Shown here piece after piece: positions 47,280-58,980 of a stretch of DNA of 64,000 nucleotides. The stretch comes from Chrysemys picta bellii (taxonomy: Eukaryota; Chordata; Testudines; Emydidae). The notes under the pieces are model-generated. The model ran no database searches, had not been told where the DNA came from, and saw only the letters and a list, made by a program, of their open reading frames with translations. Made by a program: the position numbers and the translations under genes. How positions within the stretch are numbered: position 1 is the first letter of the stretch; each line of letters opens with the position of its first letter. The DNA lies in contig NC_088791.1 of the NCBI RefSeq assembly GCF_011386835.1, positions 8,680,998 through 8,744,997 on the forward strand, read 5' to 3'.

Positions 47280-47640
47280 AGCCGGTTCAGAATATGCATC
47301 CTTGTTTTCAAAAAACTCCATGGGCTTGCTCCAGGCTACCTTGACCGTGTCTCTTTCTTCTGTACTCTTCTGCTAATACTGGCCTCCTCTCTGCCCCTCT
47401 GCGCGCTCTTGCTACCGTTGCTTTCCTCTCTCTCTCCTCCTGACTGAATCTCCATCCCATTTCAAGCCTCTGTCGAAAGCATTATCCAGTCTCTGGGCTC
47501 TCTTCTAGTGTCGCTCTTTTTCTGATTATTTCTCTCTGCATTTGTGTTATTGAACTCCGTAAAGTATTTTCAAATGCATTTTTATGAGGTTTCTTGCCCT
47601 GTTTAACTGTAGTCACATTTCACTTTCTCTCGCATCTCAG
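47280..47640 (+). repeat. degraded interspersed repeat, related to 3835-4020
   Basis: CTCCATGGGCTTGCTCCAGG is followed by a pyrimidine-rich block with many CTCTC runs. Family unknown. Confidence 0.35.
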
Positions 47641-49422
47641 CACTGTCAACTCCAAACATTCAAAAAGAACGAGCCCTCACAAATGAGACTGGCTTCAAGA
47701 TCATGAGATTTAAAATAAAACCAACAACTGTGGGGGGTTTTCATTTGTTTTCTGGTGCTTTAGACTTTAGGGCTCATGTTTTCAAGCTTTTCTCCAGATG
47801 CACAACGACTAGACTGTTTATAAAAATGAAAGCAAAGATTCTCATCTCATCATGTGACACCAGGGGCCAAGGCTTCAAGAAGAGCACCAAATATTGCAAG
47901 ATGCATGATCAAATCATGAGCACTGGCTACACTGGGATATTGTTAGACTGTTTTGCATTTCTGCCTTGTTTTCAATGTTTTTCCAAACTGTTACTTCCTC
48001 TCTCTGACCCACATAACCTCTGCATTGAAGGAACATGGGGGAACCTGGAGTATTCGTTTCCAAAGGGAATCTCCCTTACAGGGAGTTATTCAAGTACTGG
48101 AAGCAATTCTTTGTTTAGAAAATGCTTTGTTAACATAACTCTACAGTGAGTTTTTATGCTGCTTTTTCTCTTTTCCGCAGCAGCTAGTGCAACGTGAACA
48201 TTTATGGGTTAATCTGCTCTTTGGGCATCTGATGACCGTGTGTAGGATCCTGGGAGCTGTCACTGTTTCATCATTCCAGAGAGACTGTGGGGGGTTTCTT
48301 TAAAGTTCCTTCTGAAGGTTTTCTTCTAAATGTTCTGCTGTTTCCCCCTTCGGTACTCACTAGGAAGCAGAATGCAACAGTGATGGATGGGCAGCATCCC
48401 AATATATGAGCCAAGTCTCAAAAAACCCATCCCTTGCGTGTTCATATCCTATCTGTGGAAACATAATTCCTACTCCTGGTTCACTAGGTCAAAACTATTC
48501 CGAGTCAAACAAACAGATATATTTTACGGATCTTCAGTCTCTTCAGCTGTCTGATCTATGGATGGGGAAATGTGACTGAGATCTCAATGTATGGCCTTTC
48601 CTGAGAATATCACTAGGATGCTGATTTTCCAGCTGAGGAGTAGTCAAGGTATTACTCTAATACAGCCTCAAAAATCTTCCTCTATAGAGACAAGAAATAG
48701 AAACCACACATAGAATGATAGATGATAATGGACCGAGTATATCCTTGGGTTTACACAGGATTATATATATCTTTACATACACACAGGTACATTGTACAAA
48801 TGTACAAACTTAACCGTACCTGAAGTAATCTCTCTAGGGAAGAAAGGCAATTCTGTCTTTATGTTATCTCAGTCCCCAGAGTGTCTTTAAACTCAACATA
48901 AGTAACTGCTGACTGTAAGAGTCCAAAGTCACTATATGCAAAACAACCAGTTGAATGTAAATTGGTGTCTCCAAGGTGTTAGGCTAATGTCATTATCTTC
49001 CATCTTCACACGTGCACACAGTACACAACCCGTCTTAGAATGCATCTAGGTAAGACAACAGCATCTTGTCTTCCAACTTCATCACTGTGCATTGTAATTC
49101 ATTTTTGCGTAATATTCAGAGGGCTTCCGAAGGATAGTGTTCTAAAGAGGGAATGGAGGATCGTATTTGTTATATCTACATACAATGAGACGGAGAAATA
49201 GGAGTGGGGGGGAGAGGAAAGTCCCACTTCCATTTAACATATAATCCATTTAAAATTTGCTTGACTACCCTGGCTAATTCAGTCACTTCCAGCAACTTTA
49301 ATCCTTAAATGGTTATTGTTAAAAGGAAGTTTGTATTCCCTTAAAAGACAAGAGAAAAAGAAAATGGCTTTGTCATATCTGACTGGTTTGAAAAATATAA
49401 AATCCAATTCTGAAGAAGTGCA

Positions 49423-49516
49423 GATAAGGGGAGAGCAATGGAAGTGCCATCAGCTTAGCAAACACTAAATAATGAACAATGCAGAGACTGCCCGGCTTGA
49501 TAAAACACTCTATTAG
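49423..49516. repeat. ancient repeat, copy B (unclassified)
   Basis: This is the counterpart of 36642-36745, sharing GATAAG, GCCATCAGCTTAGCAAACAC and AACACTCTATTAG in the same order. Confidence 0.6.
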
Positions 49517-49929
49517 GAGGACTGTTTTTAAATGAGTGATAATTGTGGCACATTCTCAGGGAAAGGTTATTGAATTTTTATCTGTAGTAAGGGGCCTTTT
49601 GACAGTCCAACCAAAAAGTCACCTACATATAGTTCTTTCTTTAGTGGAATTCATAAAAGACTTCCTTAACCTCCTCCACCTCCCCGGTTCCCTGCCACAT
49701 TTTCTTACATTTACAGTTGGGTGGGTATGCCTGAAAATATTACCCATTTTCTATATATTCATATTCATGTAACATCTGCTATTTCATTACACAAAAAAGC
49801 TACGGGCTGTCTATAAGGGAAGGCACTCTAAGGAGGGACATGTGTGTTGGGGGGGGGAGTTTGAGGAAGGGGGCTAAAAGACACAAGTTCTGGACATATT
49901 CCAATAAATGTACTTCTGATAACACAACC

Positions 49930-50000
49930 AAGGGTGAAATCCTGGCCCCACTGAATTCAGTGGGAGTTTCGCCATTGACTCAAATAGGTCCAAAACGTCA
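49930..50000. repeat. palindromic MITE-like repeat
   Basis: GGTGAAATCCTGGCCCCACT and CAGTGGGAGTTTCGCCATTG are typical of this small turtle repeat. Confidence 0.55.
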
Positions 50001-50582
50001 CCAAAAGCATCGGCACAGGTCAGGGCCTGTGGAAAAGAACAAAAAGCTAGGCTTCATCATGCACACGCACATACCCAACGGACATGGGTGGACACAGAGT
50101 GTTGGGACGACATGCTCCAAGAAACAGCTATGAAGGGAGACACTGATAATAGTAGGTAAGAAAACAAGTACCAAAATTAAACAGTGATATCATCAAGATA
50201 CACAGAGTCTCATCTTATTATTGTGGCCCTTTGTCCTGTACTCTTCTCCCCTCCCTTGTTGTCTGCTGCTCTCAGTTGTTGGACCATGTCCGAAAGGAGA
50301 TTGTAAGTTTGTGGGGAAAGGGCCTGGCTCTCATTTGTTCTGTAAAGTATGCAGCCCACTCTTGGTGCTGTATAAATAATACCAGTCACTGAGCTTGATA
50401 GCTGAAGTTTCCAGACTCTCAGAAACCCACGTTCCCATTTTTGCCTCAAAAGGAGAACCTGGAAAAGTGCTTTTATTGACTCTCAGTGGTTTCTCTTCTC
50501 TTTTTCTTGAGTAACCAGGCTGAATTTTAAATGCAATGGGATGTGTGTTGATTCAGGGGGTTTACAACTGTTGGCTGCAGAA

Positions 50583-50940
50583 AGTCCGAAAGCTGAAGGC
50601 CAGAAGGGCCCACCAGATCACTAATCTGACCTCTGTACATCAGAGGTTGCCACCACTCAGCACCCGCACACTAAACCCAACAACCGAAATTAGACCATAG
50701 AATTACAGCCCCCAGGAGACTAGACTATTATGTGACACAGGCAGGAAATAGGAGGGACTGAGATGCACCAATGCCTGAAGCCCTGGCAATGGCAGGCAAA
50801 TGTTTAAGTGAGATATACCCAGATAATCCTGGCAAGTGACCCGCACCCACATGCTGGAGAGGAAGGCGAACCCTGCCCCAAGATCACTGCTAATCTGATT
50901 TGGGGGGAAATTCCTTCTCAACCTCGCATATGGTTAGACC
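50583..50940 (-). repeat. old CR1 LINE 3' fragment
   Basis: GGCCAGAAGGGCCCACCAGA and ATCTGACCTCTGTACATCA begin the complement of a CR1 3' end. The rest, up to AAATTCCTTCTCAACC, fits an older CR1 subfamily. Confidence 0.6.
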
Positions 50941-51439
50941 CTGAGCATGCGAGCAAGAGCTAGCCAGCCAAGCATCTGAGAGAGAGAATACTTGCTGCCT
51001 CCTCCGAGCCCTGGCCCTCCCTGTGCAATATCCCATGGCCATCGCTGATGCTTCAGATGAAGGAGATTAAAAAAACAAACCCCCAGAATACATGGGAGAG
51101 GGCGGAGGGATCCCATCCTACTGCTGCAAGTGGCTGGCTGAAACCCTGCAGCATGAGCTGGGAGGAACACGTGACAAAGCAGAAATGAGCCCCAGGGCTG
51201 CTGTGCCCTGTTCCTGCACAAACCTGTGAATGGAGGATTTTCTATCCTTAAGAGAGGAAGAGGAACCAGCTGGGATTGAGCAGCCTATAGCCGCCTAGGT
51301 CAGCCAAAAAGGACTTGGGAGGGGCAGCAGACGCTATCGGTATCCGTGTCGCAGACAGGAGCATAAACAGGCTCCTCTGACCTTTTGGGTCCTGCGTAGG
51401 GTGACCCACTGCAACAGCTGCATTCTCCACATAGGAAAC

Positions 51440-51530
51440 CTACGAACATTAAACAATTAATCCTCACAGCAGTGCTAAGAGGGGGCTACATGCGGGTGAC
51501 CCCGCTATACAGAGGAGGAAAATGCTCGCC
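51440..51530 (-). repeat. MIR/CORE-SINE fragment
   Basis: TTAATCCTCACAGCAGTGCT, then CGCTATACAGAGGAGGAAAA, are the complement of a MIR central region. Confidence 0.5.
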
Positions 51531-51534
51531 AGGG

Positions 51535-51655
51535 TGGGATTTTCAAAAGCACCCGTGTGACCGAGGAGAACATGTCCCATTGATTTTCAACAGGATTTGT
51601 GCTCCTAAGTCACTTTGGCCCTTTTGGAAAGTCCCTCCCCGAGTGGGGATTTCCT
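51535..51655. repeat. palindromic MITE-like repeat
   Basis: GGGATTTTCAAAAGCACC is mirrored by GGCCCTTTTGGAAAGTCCC around a CCCATTGATTTTCAACAGG core. Confidence 0.55.
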
Positions 51656-53559
51656 GCTCCAAAGCTGGAGAGTCAGAAGAAAAGCCCAGAGTCCCTATTT
51701 CCCCGTCCCATGTCACACCTCAGCAATGCTTCTATTTTTTCATCACGCTTTTTACAGGTATCACTCAGGCCAAGCATGTTTGGCCCCAATCTGGTGGCTA
51801 GTCCAGAGAGGATAAGAGCCTACAACTGCTACCGCCTAGTCGAATTACTGCTGTAGCTCAAGTGACAGAGGCTCTTTAATAGAGCACCTATTCCAAAGTA
51901 CAAAATAAGGCTGAAGATGGAGCTGTCAGAAACAGAAGATGACAATGACTATCATTCTGCTCTATAGCTCAAAGTCAGCCTGCTAAGACAGAGGGGTAAC
52001 CAGCATTCTAGAAACTTGGCACAGAAACGATGAAGAGGTCTCTACGCACAGATTATTACGAAGAATCAAGGAGTAGTCAGTCAGTTGCATTCGCACAGAA
52101 TCTGCTGGTTTCAAATCTGCAAATATCTCAAAATCTAAGTGACAAATGCCGAAATTGAGAATGACTCTAGGGGCTTGGGTCAGTTTTCCTAACAACTGCA
52201 GAGCTCAGGTCCCCTGCCTTTAGCATCTACTCTGTCTGGCAATCTGCCAGAGCTTGAATGTGGAGTTTCAGTTATGACAGGAGACACCTTTATTTAGCTT
52301 ATTTATTGCTCCATTCTCCTTTGTGCATGGTGGATAGCAGTATTTAGGTGCTATGGGGATGAGTGATGTATAAGTATCTATCTAGAATAGAATAAATTGT
52401 GGCACAGGTAAGTTTTATGGCACTGGTGTTGTGTGAATCACTAAAACAGCCAGATCTAGGTAGTTATAATCCCCTAGGAGTTCAGTATCCAGTTGTTTGA
52501 AGCACTTTCAAAGTCAGCCCAGGATTTATTTATTTAGTTACTTTTGTTTGTTTGTTCTCCTGTGCTGATGGAATGTAGGCAGATGCCTCGTCTCATTTCT
52601 CCTTTGCTCTTTATTCTTTGTATCCTTCCCCAAAAGAATTTCACCACCACACTCTTCATTGTAGCTTGGCAGATTTGTAAATACTTTTGACACATGCCAT
52701 CACCTCTGCCCCTTCTCTTCACTTTTTATTTCTCCTGTATAGATTGCACTTGGCTATGTTGACATTCCATTTATGAGTCTCATCCCACCAGGTTTCACTT
52801 CTGACCACTAGGTCAATAGACTCCATCGTTTAGTAACACTGCTTTCTCTTGTTTCATATACTCCTTGCATTTGTGTACAGATGGTTTAGTGCATTAATAT
52901 AAATTTACTACAAAGCAAGATTTTATTTTTACTGTAAGGAAGACACTGCCAAGTAAAATATTATATTTTGTACTTTTATGTTTATTCACCAATGTGTGAA
53001 GCATCCTCTCTGAAGTGGGAATGTCATGATTGTACCCTTTTATGTTTGGGAAACATTGATTTAAAAAAAAAATCTGCATTTCAACTGGTGCTGAAAGTAA
53101 CTATGATGTTTTCATTTTAACAACTTAGACTGACAGCGTATAACTCCTTACCAGGCCCAAAGAACTAATACAGTTCTGGGAATAATGGCTGGAAGTCAAC
53201 TTTTGCTCTAATTTTTTGTGGGACATGCAAAAATATTAGTCTCGTACACATTTTTCTTTGTAATAGCATGACAGGGTTTTTTTAACCGAGGTATTTAGCA
53301 CCTGGAGGACAGATTAAAATAATCTTAAAGTCAATCATAGTTGAGGCCTAAGGATTTTGGCACTGACCCTTTAAATGTTAGCTGATCACACCACCTTAGA
53401 GATCCCAACAGATCTCAACTAGATAAGCAGAATCAGGCTGTGTCAAATGCTTGGAGGGCCTAAGCCAAGTCTTTTAGATGAGATGTGAAGTTACGTCCTG
53501 ACTGTTGAGGGTGTTTAAAGATCCCCTGGCACTTTCCCTAAAACTAAAGCAGAGATTTT

Positions 53560-53645
53560 TTCAATGACGGTTTAGTATTTGGATACCCAAATTAAAATGA
53601 ATGAGATCTGGTTATCCATCTCCCTTCAGTGTTTTGAAAATCTCA
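53560..53645. repeat. palindromic MITE-like repeat, degraded
   Basis: TATTTGGATACCCAAATT, then CAGTGTTTTGAAAATCTCAA, resemble the 36145 and 51535 units. Confidence 0.35.
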
Positions 53646-54774
53646 ACCCAGACAACTACATCACTGCTACATGCACCGGTGTGACTGAACTGCAAAAGTG
53701 CAGTGTGTCCACACTAGGCAACTTGTTTCAGGTTTCATTCCTAGTTACATTCCACTTGTGTAATTCCATTGTCTACTTACAATTTCCTTCTCTTCCTTTC
53801 CTGAACTGAGGTGTAGCGTTACAGTTAAACAGCTGCTTCGCTCCACCCTAGAGGCAGCTGCATTTAATACTGCCATTGTCTTCTTTGCAACGGTGTTGAT
53901 GCATAATGACTGTAAAGCACATTCGGATCTTGAGATGAGAGGGAACTAAAGAAATGCAAAGTCCTGTAACAAATAAGTGGCCACTTTGTAGCGGTCACTG
54001 TGCTACATCCTACAGCCATTTGGAACGTCAGAGCAAAAGTAAGGATTGAACTCATACCCTCCTCTCCAAAAGACCCCTGCCATTTGAGTTAAAGGAGAAT
54101 CTTCATTAGCAGCATAGACTCTATGACACACATGGGAGCAGTTTTAATACTGGTAAACATATGCACTCGCTAATTCATTGTTGTGTTATTTATTAAGAAA
54201 TAAACCCTCCTTCCATAAGCGACCACAGTACAAAGGGCTGATGCTGTAAAGTCTTTCTGCTATTCAAAGGCTTGTTTAAAATGAGATGGTTAGGAAGGGT
54301 GCCAATTGAGTTAACTGATGTGCTGAATGTCCCTCAATCATGTAAGGAAAAAGACATGAGAGTCAGTACTTTTCTAGGCAATTATAGCATGCTTGGGAGA
54401 GCGTTATACTATGAGGCTGATAGCTCAATGACTTTAAACTTCCAGAGTGTAATAATCACCCTGAGATGTACCATGCGGAGCATGTTATTGCTACAATGAA
54501 ATGGCATAGGGGACACCATTAGGTCAAAGATGCCATCCTCTGCATAACGGTGAACATTACAGACACAGATCTGTCGGCATCAGTTGTGTCAGGGGACTCA
54601 GTGATGTACAAACAACAGAAATATGACCAAGTTGCAAGTGTGGTATTATTCCTACCGCATTTTTAAAATAGTGGCTGTATTTTTAGTATAGCTGATTCAT
54701 TCATTCAGAAAGAAGGAAACCATTACTGAGATCAATTTGTATTTCCGCTGCATAATTGCTTTGGCCAAGAATCT

Positions 54775-54995
54775 CAATAACAATAATGCTAATAATCAGA
54801 GCCACCATAATAATTTGCCTAGCATTCTTCATTCATAGATCTCCAAGTACCTCCCAGATGCGGGTACTATCATCATCCCCAGAGAACGGAGGTGCAGGGA
54901 AGTAGAATGATTTGACAGAGGTTATGCTGCCTGAAATAGAAGCTAGGTCTCTTGATTCCCAGTCCTCCACGCTATCCGTTGGACCACAATGCATC
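54775..54995 (-). repeat. MIR/CORE-SINE relic
   Basis: TCATCCCCAGAGAACGGAGG, GATTTGACAGAGGTTATG and CTCTTGATTCCCAGTCC are the complement of MIR in the right order. Confidence 0.7.
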
Positions 54996-56090
54996 TCAGT
55001 ATGAGGGGGGCCACCTCCAGCTCAGCAGATTTATCGTCTGCCAGTGTAACAATGTCACAGTAACAAGCCTTTTCCATATATAAACCAGGATGTCTCTAGT
55101 TAAAAGAGTATCTCTCAATCATTTTTCCTCCCAAGCAGGCTTTTCAGCCGCAGCTCAATACAGAGCAGTTGCCCTGCCTCCTGTACTATAAACAGGGGAA
55201 GCTGAAATGGTTTGAACTGCTTTCCAATGTGGAGCTTTCATAAAAAGATGTTCTTTTAATACATTTGTTTTAATCTTTCCCCCATCTTTCATGCTTTGGA
55301 ATAACCAAAAGAAACAAGAGGTAATGAAGGCATTTGGGAAAGTGAAAAGACAGCATTCTCTTCCGGCTATATTGTATGTCATGCATCGTATAGAAAATAA
55401 GTAAGTTTTCCTATTTCTCTGTTGGATCCATATAAAACTGTTCTAAACTATCTAATGATCTAGCGAGGCTTTCTTTTATTCAAACATAAAAAGCGTCTTG
55501 ATGGCCCGGTACTAATGTCTGACCTTATGTAACCTCATTAGCAGATGGTGTTTAAAACCTGTGGACAGGATTGTGTCCGGCCCTGTGTGCGTGCACAAGA
55601 GAAGGATGGGGGCAAGATGCCATCTTCACCTGCTGGTTCTGCATGCAAAGACTGCCCGTGGCTTGTGCTCCCAGTGGTGCTGGTGCCCCACTATTGTGAG
55701 GAGTGGGGTTGTGGGACTGCTCCCACGGAGAGCTGGCACCGTGCAGAGGGAAGCACGTCCTGTGCTCTATAAAAAGGTGCAGCTGCTTTGCCTTGTACTT
55801 TTCCTTGAGCCTTCAGAGGAACTGTGCCTGCCTAAGGCAATTGCCTCCAGTTCCATCACCCTGAAGATGTGTCTCCACATGATCTATGCTGCAGGGCTGC
55901 TCCTTAAAACAACCTAAACCCTGTGTGAGTTATAACCCAGCAGAACCTAAGTCTGCATGTGTATTTTAAAACCCCTTGGATCTAGCCTGTAAGAAGTTTT
56001 CCTCTCCAGTCTCATGATACAGTTTCTGGTAGGTTTTACCATCAACACCAATGTTTCCATACAATCAAGAGATCCATGACAGCTACTCAC

Positions 56091-56269
56091 TCTGGGCTGT
56101 TGGAAGGTTGGAGAAGGCTGCCTTTGTGCGACCAGCTAACCACTCCAGGCTTTCATGCATATTGGCCAAGGCCTTCAGGTCACTGACATCACGCAGGATC
56201 TCCTGCTGCGGGATTAGTTTATCTCCCAGGTTCCCAATGAGAACTTCTGACTCTTTGCCGAAGGCAGCC
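56091..56269 (-). CDS. EXOC4: EXOC4 (Sec8) internal coding exon, first of four in the window
   Basis: EXOC4/Sec8 is a subunit of the octameric exocyst, which tethers post-Golgi secretory vesicles to the plasma membrane. The minus strand reads without a stop through peptides such as [16 protein letters not shown] and [19 protein letters not shown], which I recognise as vertebrate EXOC4. The acceptor is a pyrimidine-rich TTTGCATTTCAG just above 56269 and the donor is GTGAGT just below 56091. The exon is 179 nt: it begins with one base finishing a codon and ends with one base (A) that joins CG of the next exon to give Thr. By family knowledge this lies near residue 680 of about 974. The nearest downstream exon is 32 kb away. 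The boundaries are inferred from splice consensus and reading frame, not from a transcript. Confidence 0.95.
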
Positions 56270-56357
56270 CTGAAATGCAAACACGAATCAGGCATGTTAA
56301 TATATCACTGAGTCAACAAGAGTGGAGATGGGCAAGGACTGGTTCGGTCATTTAGAA

Positions 56358-56848
56358 CCGGGTTTCTCAGCCCATGGTTCAGGACCCAAAATTGGGTCAC
56401 CAGAATGTTTCAAAGGGTTACAGGAACTCCAGGAACTGCAACCTCTGGGGTCCCAGCACCAGTCAGGTTTGGCTCAGCTGTCATGATGACAGGAGTACGG
56501 GTAGGTCAAATCTGAGTAAGCGGCACTTCAACCCCATGAGCCATGTCACAACTCCACTCATACAAATTTGGACCAGTCAGGATGGTGGGCCCAGACCTGA
56601 AAGGTGCTGCAGTCCTGGAGGTTTCAACGCCTGGGACAGAGAGCCAAGCCCAGCCAGCCCCACAGCACAGGAGCTTCAGGAGCTGCCACTGTGGGGTGAC
56701 TGCCAGGGAGGACCCAAACTCCCTCCCCAGGGGCCACGACCCAACCGAAACCACTGCAGGGCCTTTACCCCCAGACTTTTTACTGGGTCGTGACAGGCCA
56801 TAAACATGTACAAATGGGTTCTGAGCCCCAAAAGGTTGAGAACCACTG
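56358..56848. mobile_element. hAT-like MITE, 491 bp, perfect 8-bp TSD
   Basis: The left end CCGGGTTTCTCAGCC pairs with the right end GGTTGAGAACCACTG. The TSD ATTTAGAA occurs at 56350-56357 and 56849-56856. It inserted about 80 bp upstream of the 56269 acceptor of EXOC4, on the intron side. Confidence 0.9.
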
Positions 56849-56879
56849 ATTTAGAACATCCACTCTTTGCCAATGTAGG

Positions 56880-57265
56880 ATTGTTCCTTACAGTCAGTAC
56901 TTAAGAGCTGTGTCCACTTTAGTTTCAAATGTCTCATGTGCTAGAGCTTCTACCAGCTTTGTGGACACTATCCATTTTGGGAGAAACAATTCCACCGCCC
57001 AATTAATCTCATTCTCATGGAGTTTTCTTTGATATTCTGCCTGAATTGCACTCGTTCTACTTCATCCCATTACTCACAGTTTCTTCTCCTAGCATCACTC
57101 TAAACAACTCCAGTCCCTCCTTAGCAAATACACCTTTCAGATGCACGTATCTCTGTTTTCATGTCTCCCTGTGGTTGGCATTTAGACAAGTTACACATAT
57201 TTAGTTCATTTAATCTTCCCTTGTAAGTCAGTCCCTTCAGCTTCTGAATCATTTTTCATACATAC
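56880..57265 (-). repeat. old CR1 LINE fragment
   Basis: The complement holds degraded ORF2-end and UTR-like blocks, such as the one around AATCTTCCCTTGTAAGTCAG and CTTCTGAATCATTTTTCAT. Confidence 0.5.
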
Positions 57266-57459
57266 GTCAAATGAAACATACCATGGAGCTTGATGGCTCA
57301 AAAGAACAAGGAGGCAAATAAACAGCTTTGAAAATTAGGCTCTGCATTATTTTACTAGCACAGATGTAATATTTGATGAAAAGTGACAATCAAGACAAAT
57401 GTGTTTACCTAGCACATTGATTTGTACATAAGCTCTAAAGAACTTCTTCCAGGGGTCAT

Positions 57460-57900
57460 ATGAACATAGACAATAGGAACATAACGGCCATACTGGGTCA
57501 GACCAATGATCCCTCTAGCCCAGTATCCTGTCTTCAGACTGTGGCCAGTGCCAGACGCTTCAGAGGGAATGAACAGAGCAAGGCAATTATTGAGTAATCC
57601 ATCCCCTGTCATCCAGACCCAACTCCTGGCAGTTGGCGTTTTAGGGACACCCAGAGAACAGGGCTGCATCCCCGACCATCTTGTCTAATAGCCATTGATG
57701 GATCTATCCTCCATGAACTTAGCTAATTCTTTTTTGAACCCAGTTATGCTTTTTGCCTTAGATCCACAGGTTGTAGCCTATCAATGAATTCCACAGGTTG
57801 ACTGTGCATTGTGTGAAGAAGTGATTTCTTATGTTTGTTTTAAACCTGCCACCTATTACTTTCATTGTTCAGGTTTCACTGTCCTTCGGGTTGGTGTCAC
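57460..57900 (-). repeat. CR1 LINE 3' fragment
   Basis: GAACATAACGGCCATACTGG begins the complement of the 3' end, followed by ORF2-end sequence (AATGAATTCCACAGGTTGAC). It is parallel to, but more diverged than, 58780-59150. Confidence 0.85.
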
Positions 57901-58054
57901 AATCATCTCCTGCATTCTGTTTTAGCCCTCTGTCATACTCTTCTCCATAGGGCTTGAGAGGACTAGCCTGGCAAAGTGCTAAATGCTAGATTCCAAAATA
58001 ATCTTGCCAAATTTACCTGCATGTAAAACCACCACTAAGCACTTACACAGGTTG

Positions 58055-58440
58055 AGACACACAGACCAGAAGGGACCATTATGATCATCTAGTCTGACCT
58101 CCTGGATAACATAAACCAGAGATTTTCACCCACTATTTTCTACATCTAAACTCAATAACTTGTGGATGAACTAAACTGTATCTTATTGAGACATCCAGCC
58201 TTGAGTTAAAGCCTCCAGGTGATGGTGAATTTACTACAGCCCTTTGTAAGTTGTTCCGATCATTAGTTATCATCACTGTTAAAAATGTAATCTTATATCC
58301 AGCTTGAACGTTGCCAACTTCAACTTTCAGCCACTAGATCTTACAATGAGAACTCATGCCACTGAGAATAATAGATGAATAGCTGCGGGAAAATAATTCC
58401 ATCAGTGGTCTTTTAAACGATGCAAGCAGTCACACTGCCA
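58055..58440 (-). repeat. old CR1 LINE 3' fragment
   Basis: CAGACCAGAAGGGACCATTA and TGATCATCTAGTCTGACCTC are the complement of a CR1 3' end with decayed ORF2-end sequence to the right. Confidence 0.75.
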
Positions 58441-58477
58441 GTACCTCCAACTAGATTTGTTTAAGTATAAATAATAA

Positions 58478-58672
58478 TAATATATGGAGATATACCTATC
58501 TCATAGAACTGGAAGGGACCCCGAAAGGTCATTGAGTCCAGCCCCCTGCCTTCACTAGCAGGACCAAGTACTGATTTTGCCCGAGATCCCTAAGTGGCCC
58601 CCTCAAGGATTGAACTCACAACCCTGGGTTTAGCAAGCCAATGCTCAAACCACTGAGCTATCCCTCCCCCAA
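58478..58672 (-). mobile_element. tRNA-derived SINE (tortoise Pol III type)
   Basis: A near-twin of 45722-45914: AGGGATAGCTCAGTGG and GTGAGTTCAATCCTTGAGG on the minus strand, with a CR1-like tail and a TCTCCATATATTATTATT end. It sits 46 bp from the hAT/CR1 nest. Confidence 0.92.
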
Positions 58673-58980
58673 AAGAACTTCACTGCACTTATTTTTGTTT
58701 TATTAAATGACATATAAACAGGGCCGACGCTTCCACTAGGTGACCCTAGGCGGTCGCCTAGGGCGGCAGGATTTGGCATTTTAGAACATAAGAACGGCCG
58801 TACCGGGTCAGACCAAAGGTCCATCTAGCCCAGTATCCTGTCTACCGACAGTGGCCAATGCCAGGTGCCCCAGAGGGAGTGGACCAACAGGCAATGATCA
58901 AGTGATCTCTCTCCTGCCATCCACCTCCATCCACCCTCTGACAAACAGAGGCTAGGGACACCATTCCTTACCCATCCTGG

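Larger units (their letters stand above)
24093..56090 (-). other. EXOC4: EXOC4 intron, 32 kb
   Basis: No exon-like EXOC4 peptide was found between the exons at 56091 and 24092, and their phases join directly, so this is read as one intron. Stretches without a nameable repeat are 24650-25390, 25920-27500, 27620-28380, 30690-31050, 31540-32040, 32850-33420, 35630-36140, 36960-37560, 38650-39350, 39600-41460, 42900-43560, 44520-45720, 47650-49420, 50000-50580, 50940-51440, 51650-53540, 53640-54770 and 55000-56080. A TATA-like CTATAAAAAGG at about 55768 lies in a GC-rich stretch, but no promoter can be argued from it. Confidence 0.8.

Noticed and set aside
55545..55920. GC-rich stretch with a CTATAAAAAGG TATA-like motif and open frames
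   Set aside because: No LTR ends, TSD, splice sites or known protein. A TATA-like string alone is not enough.
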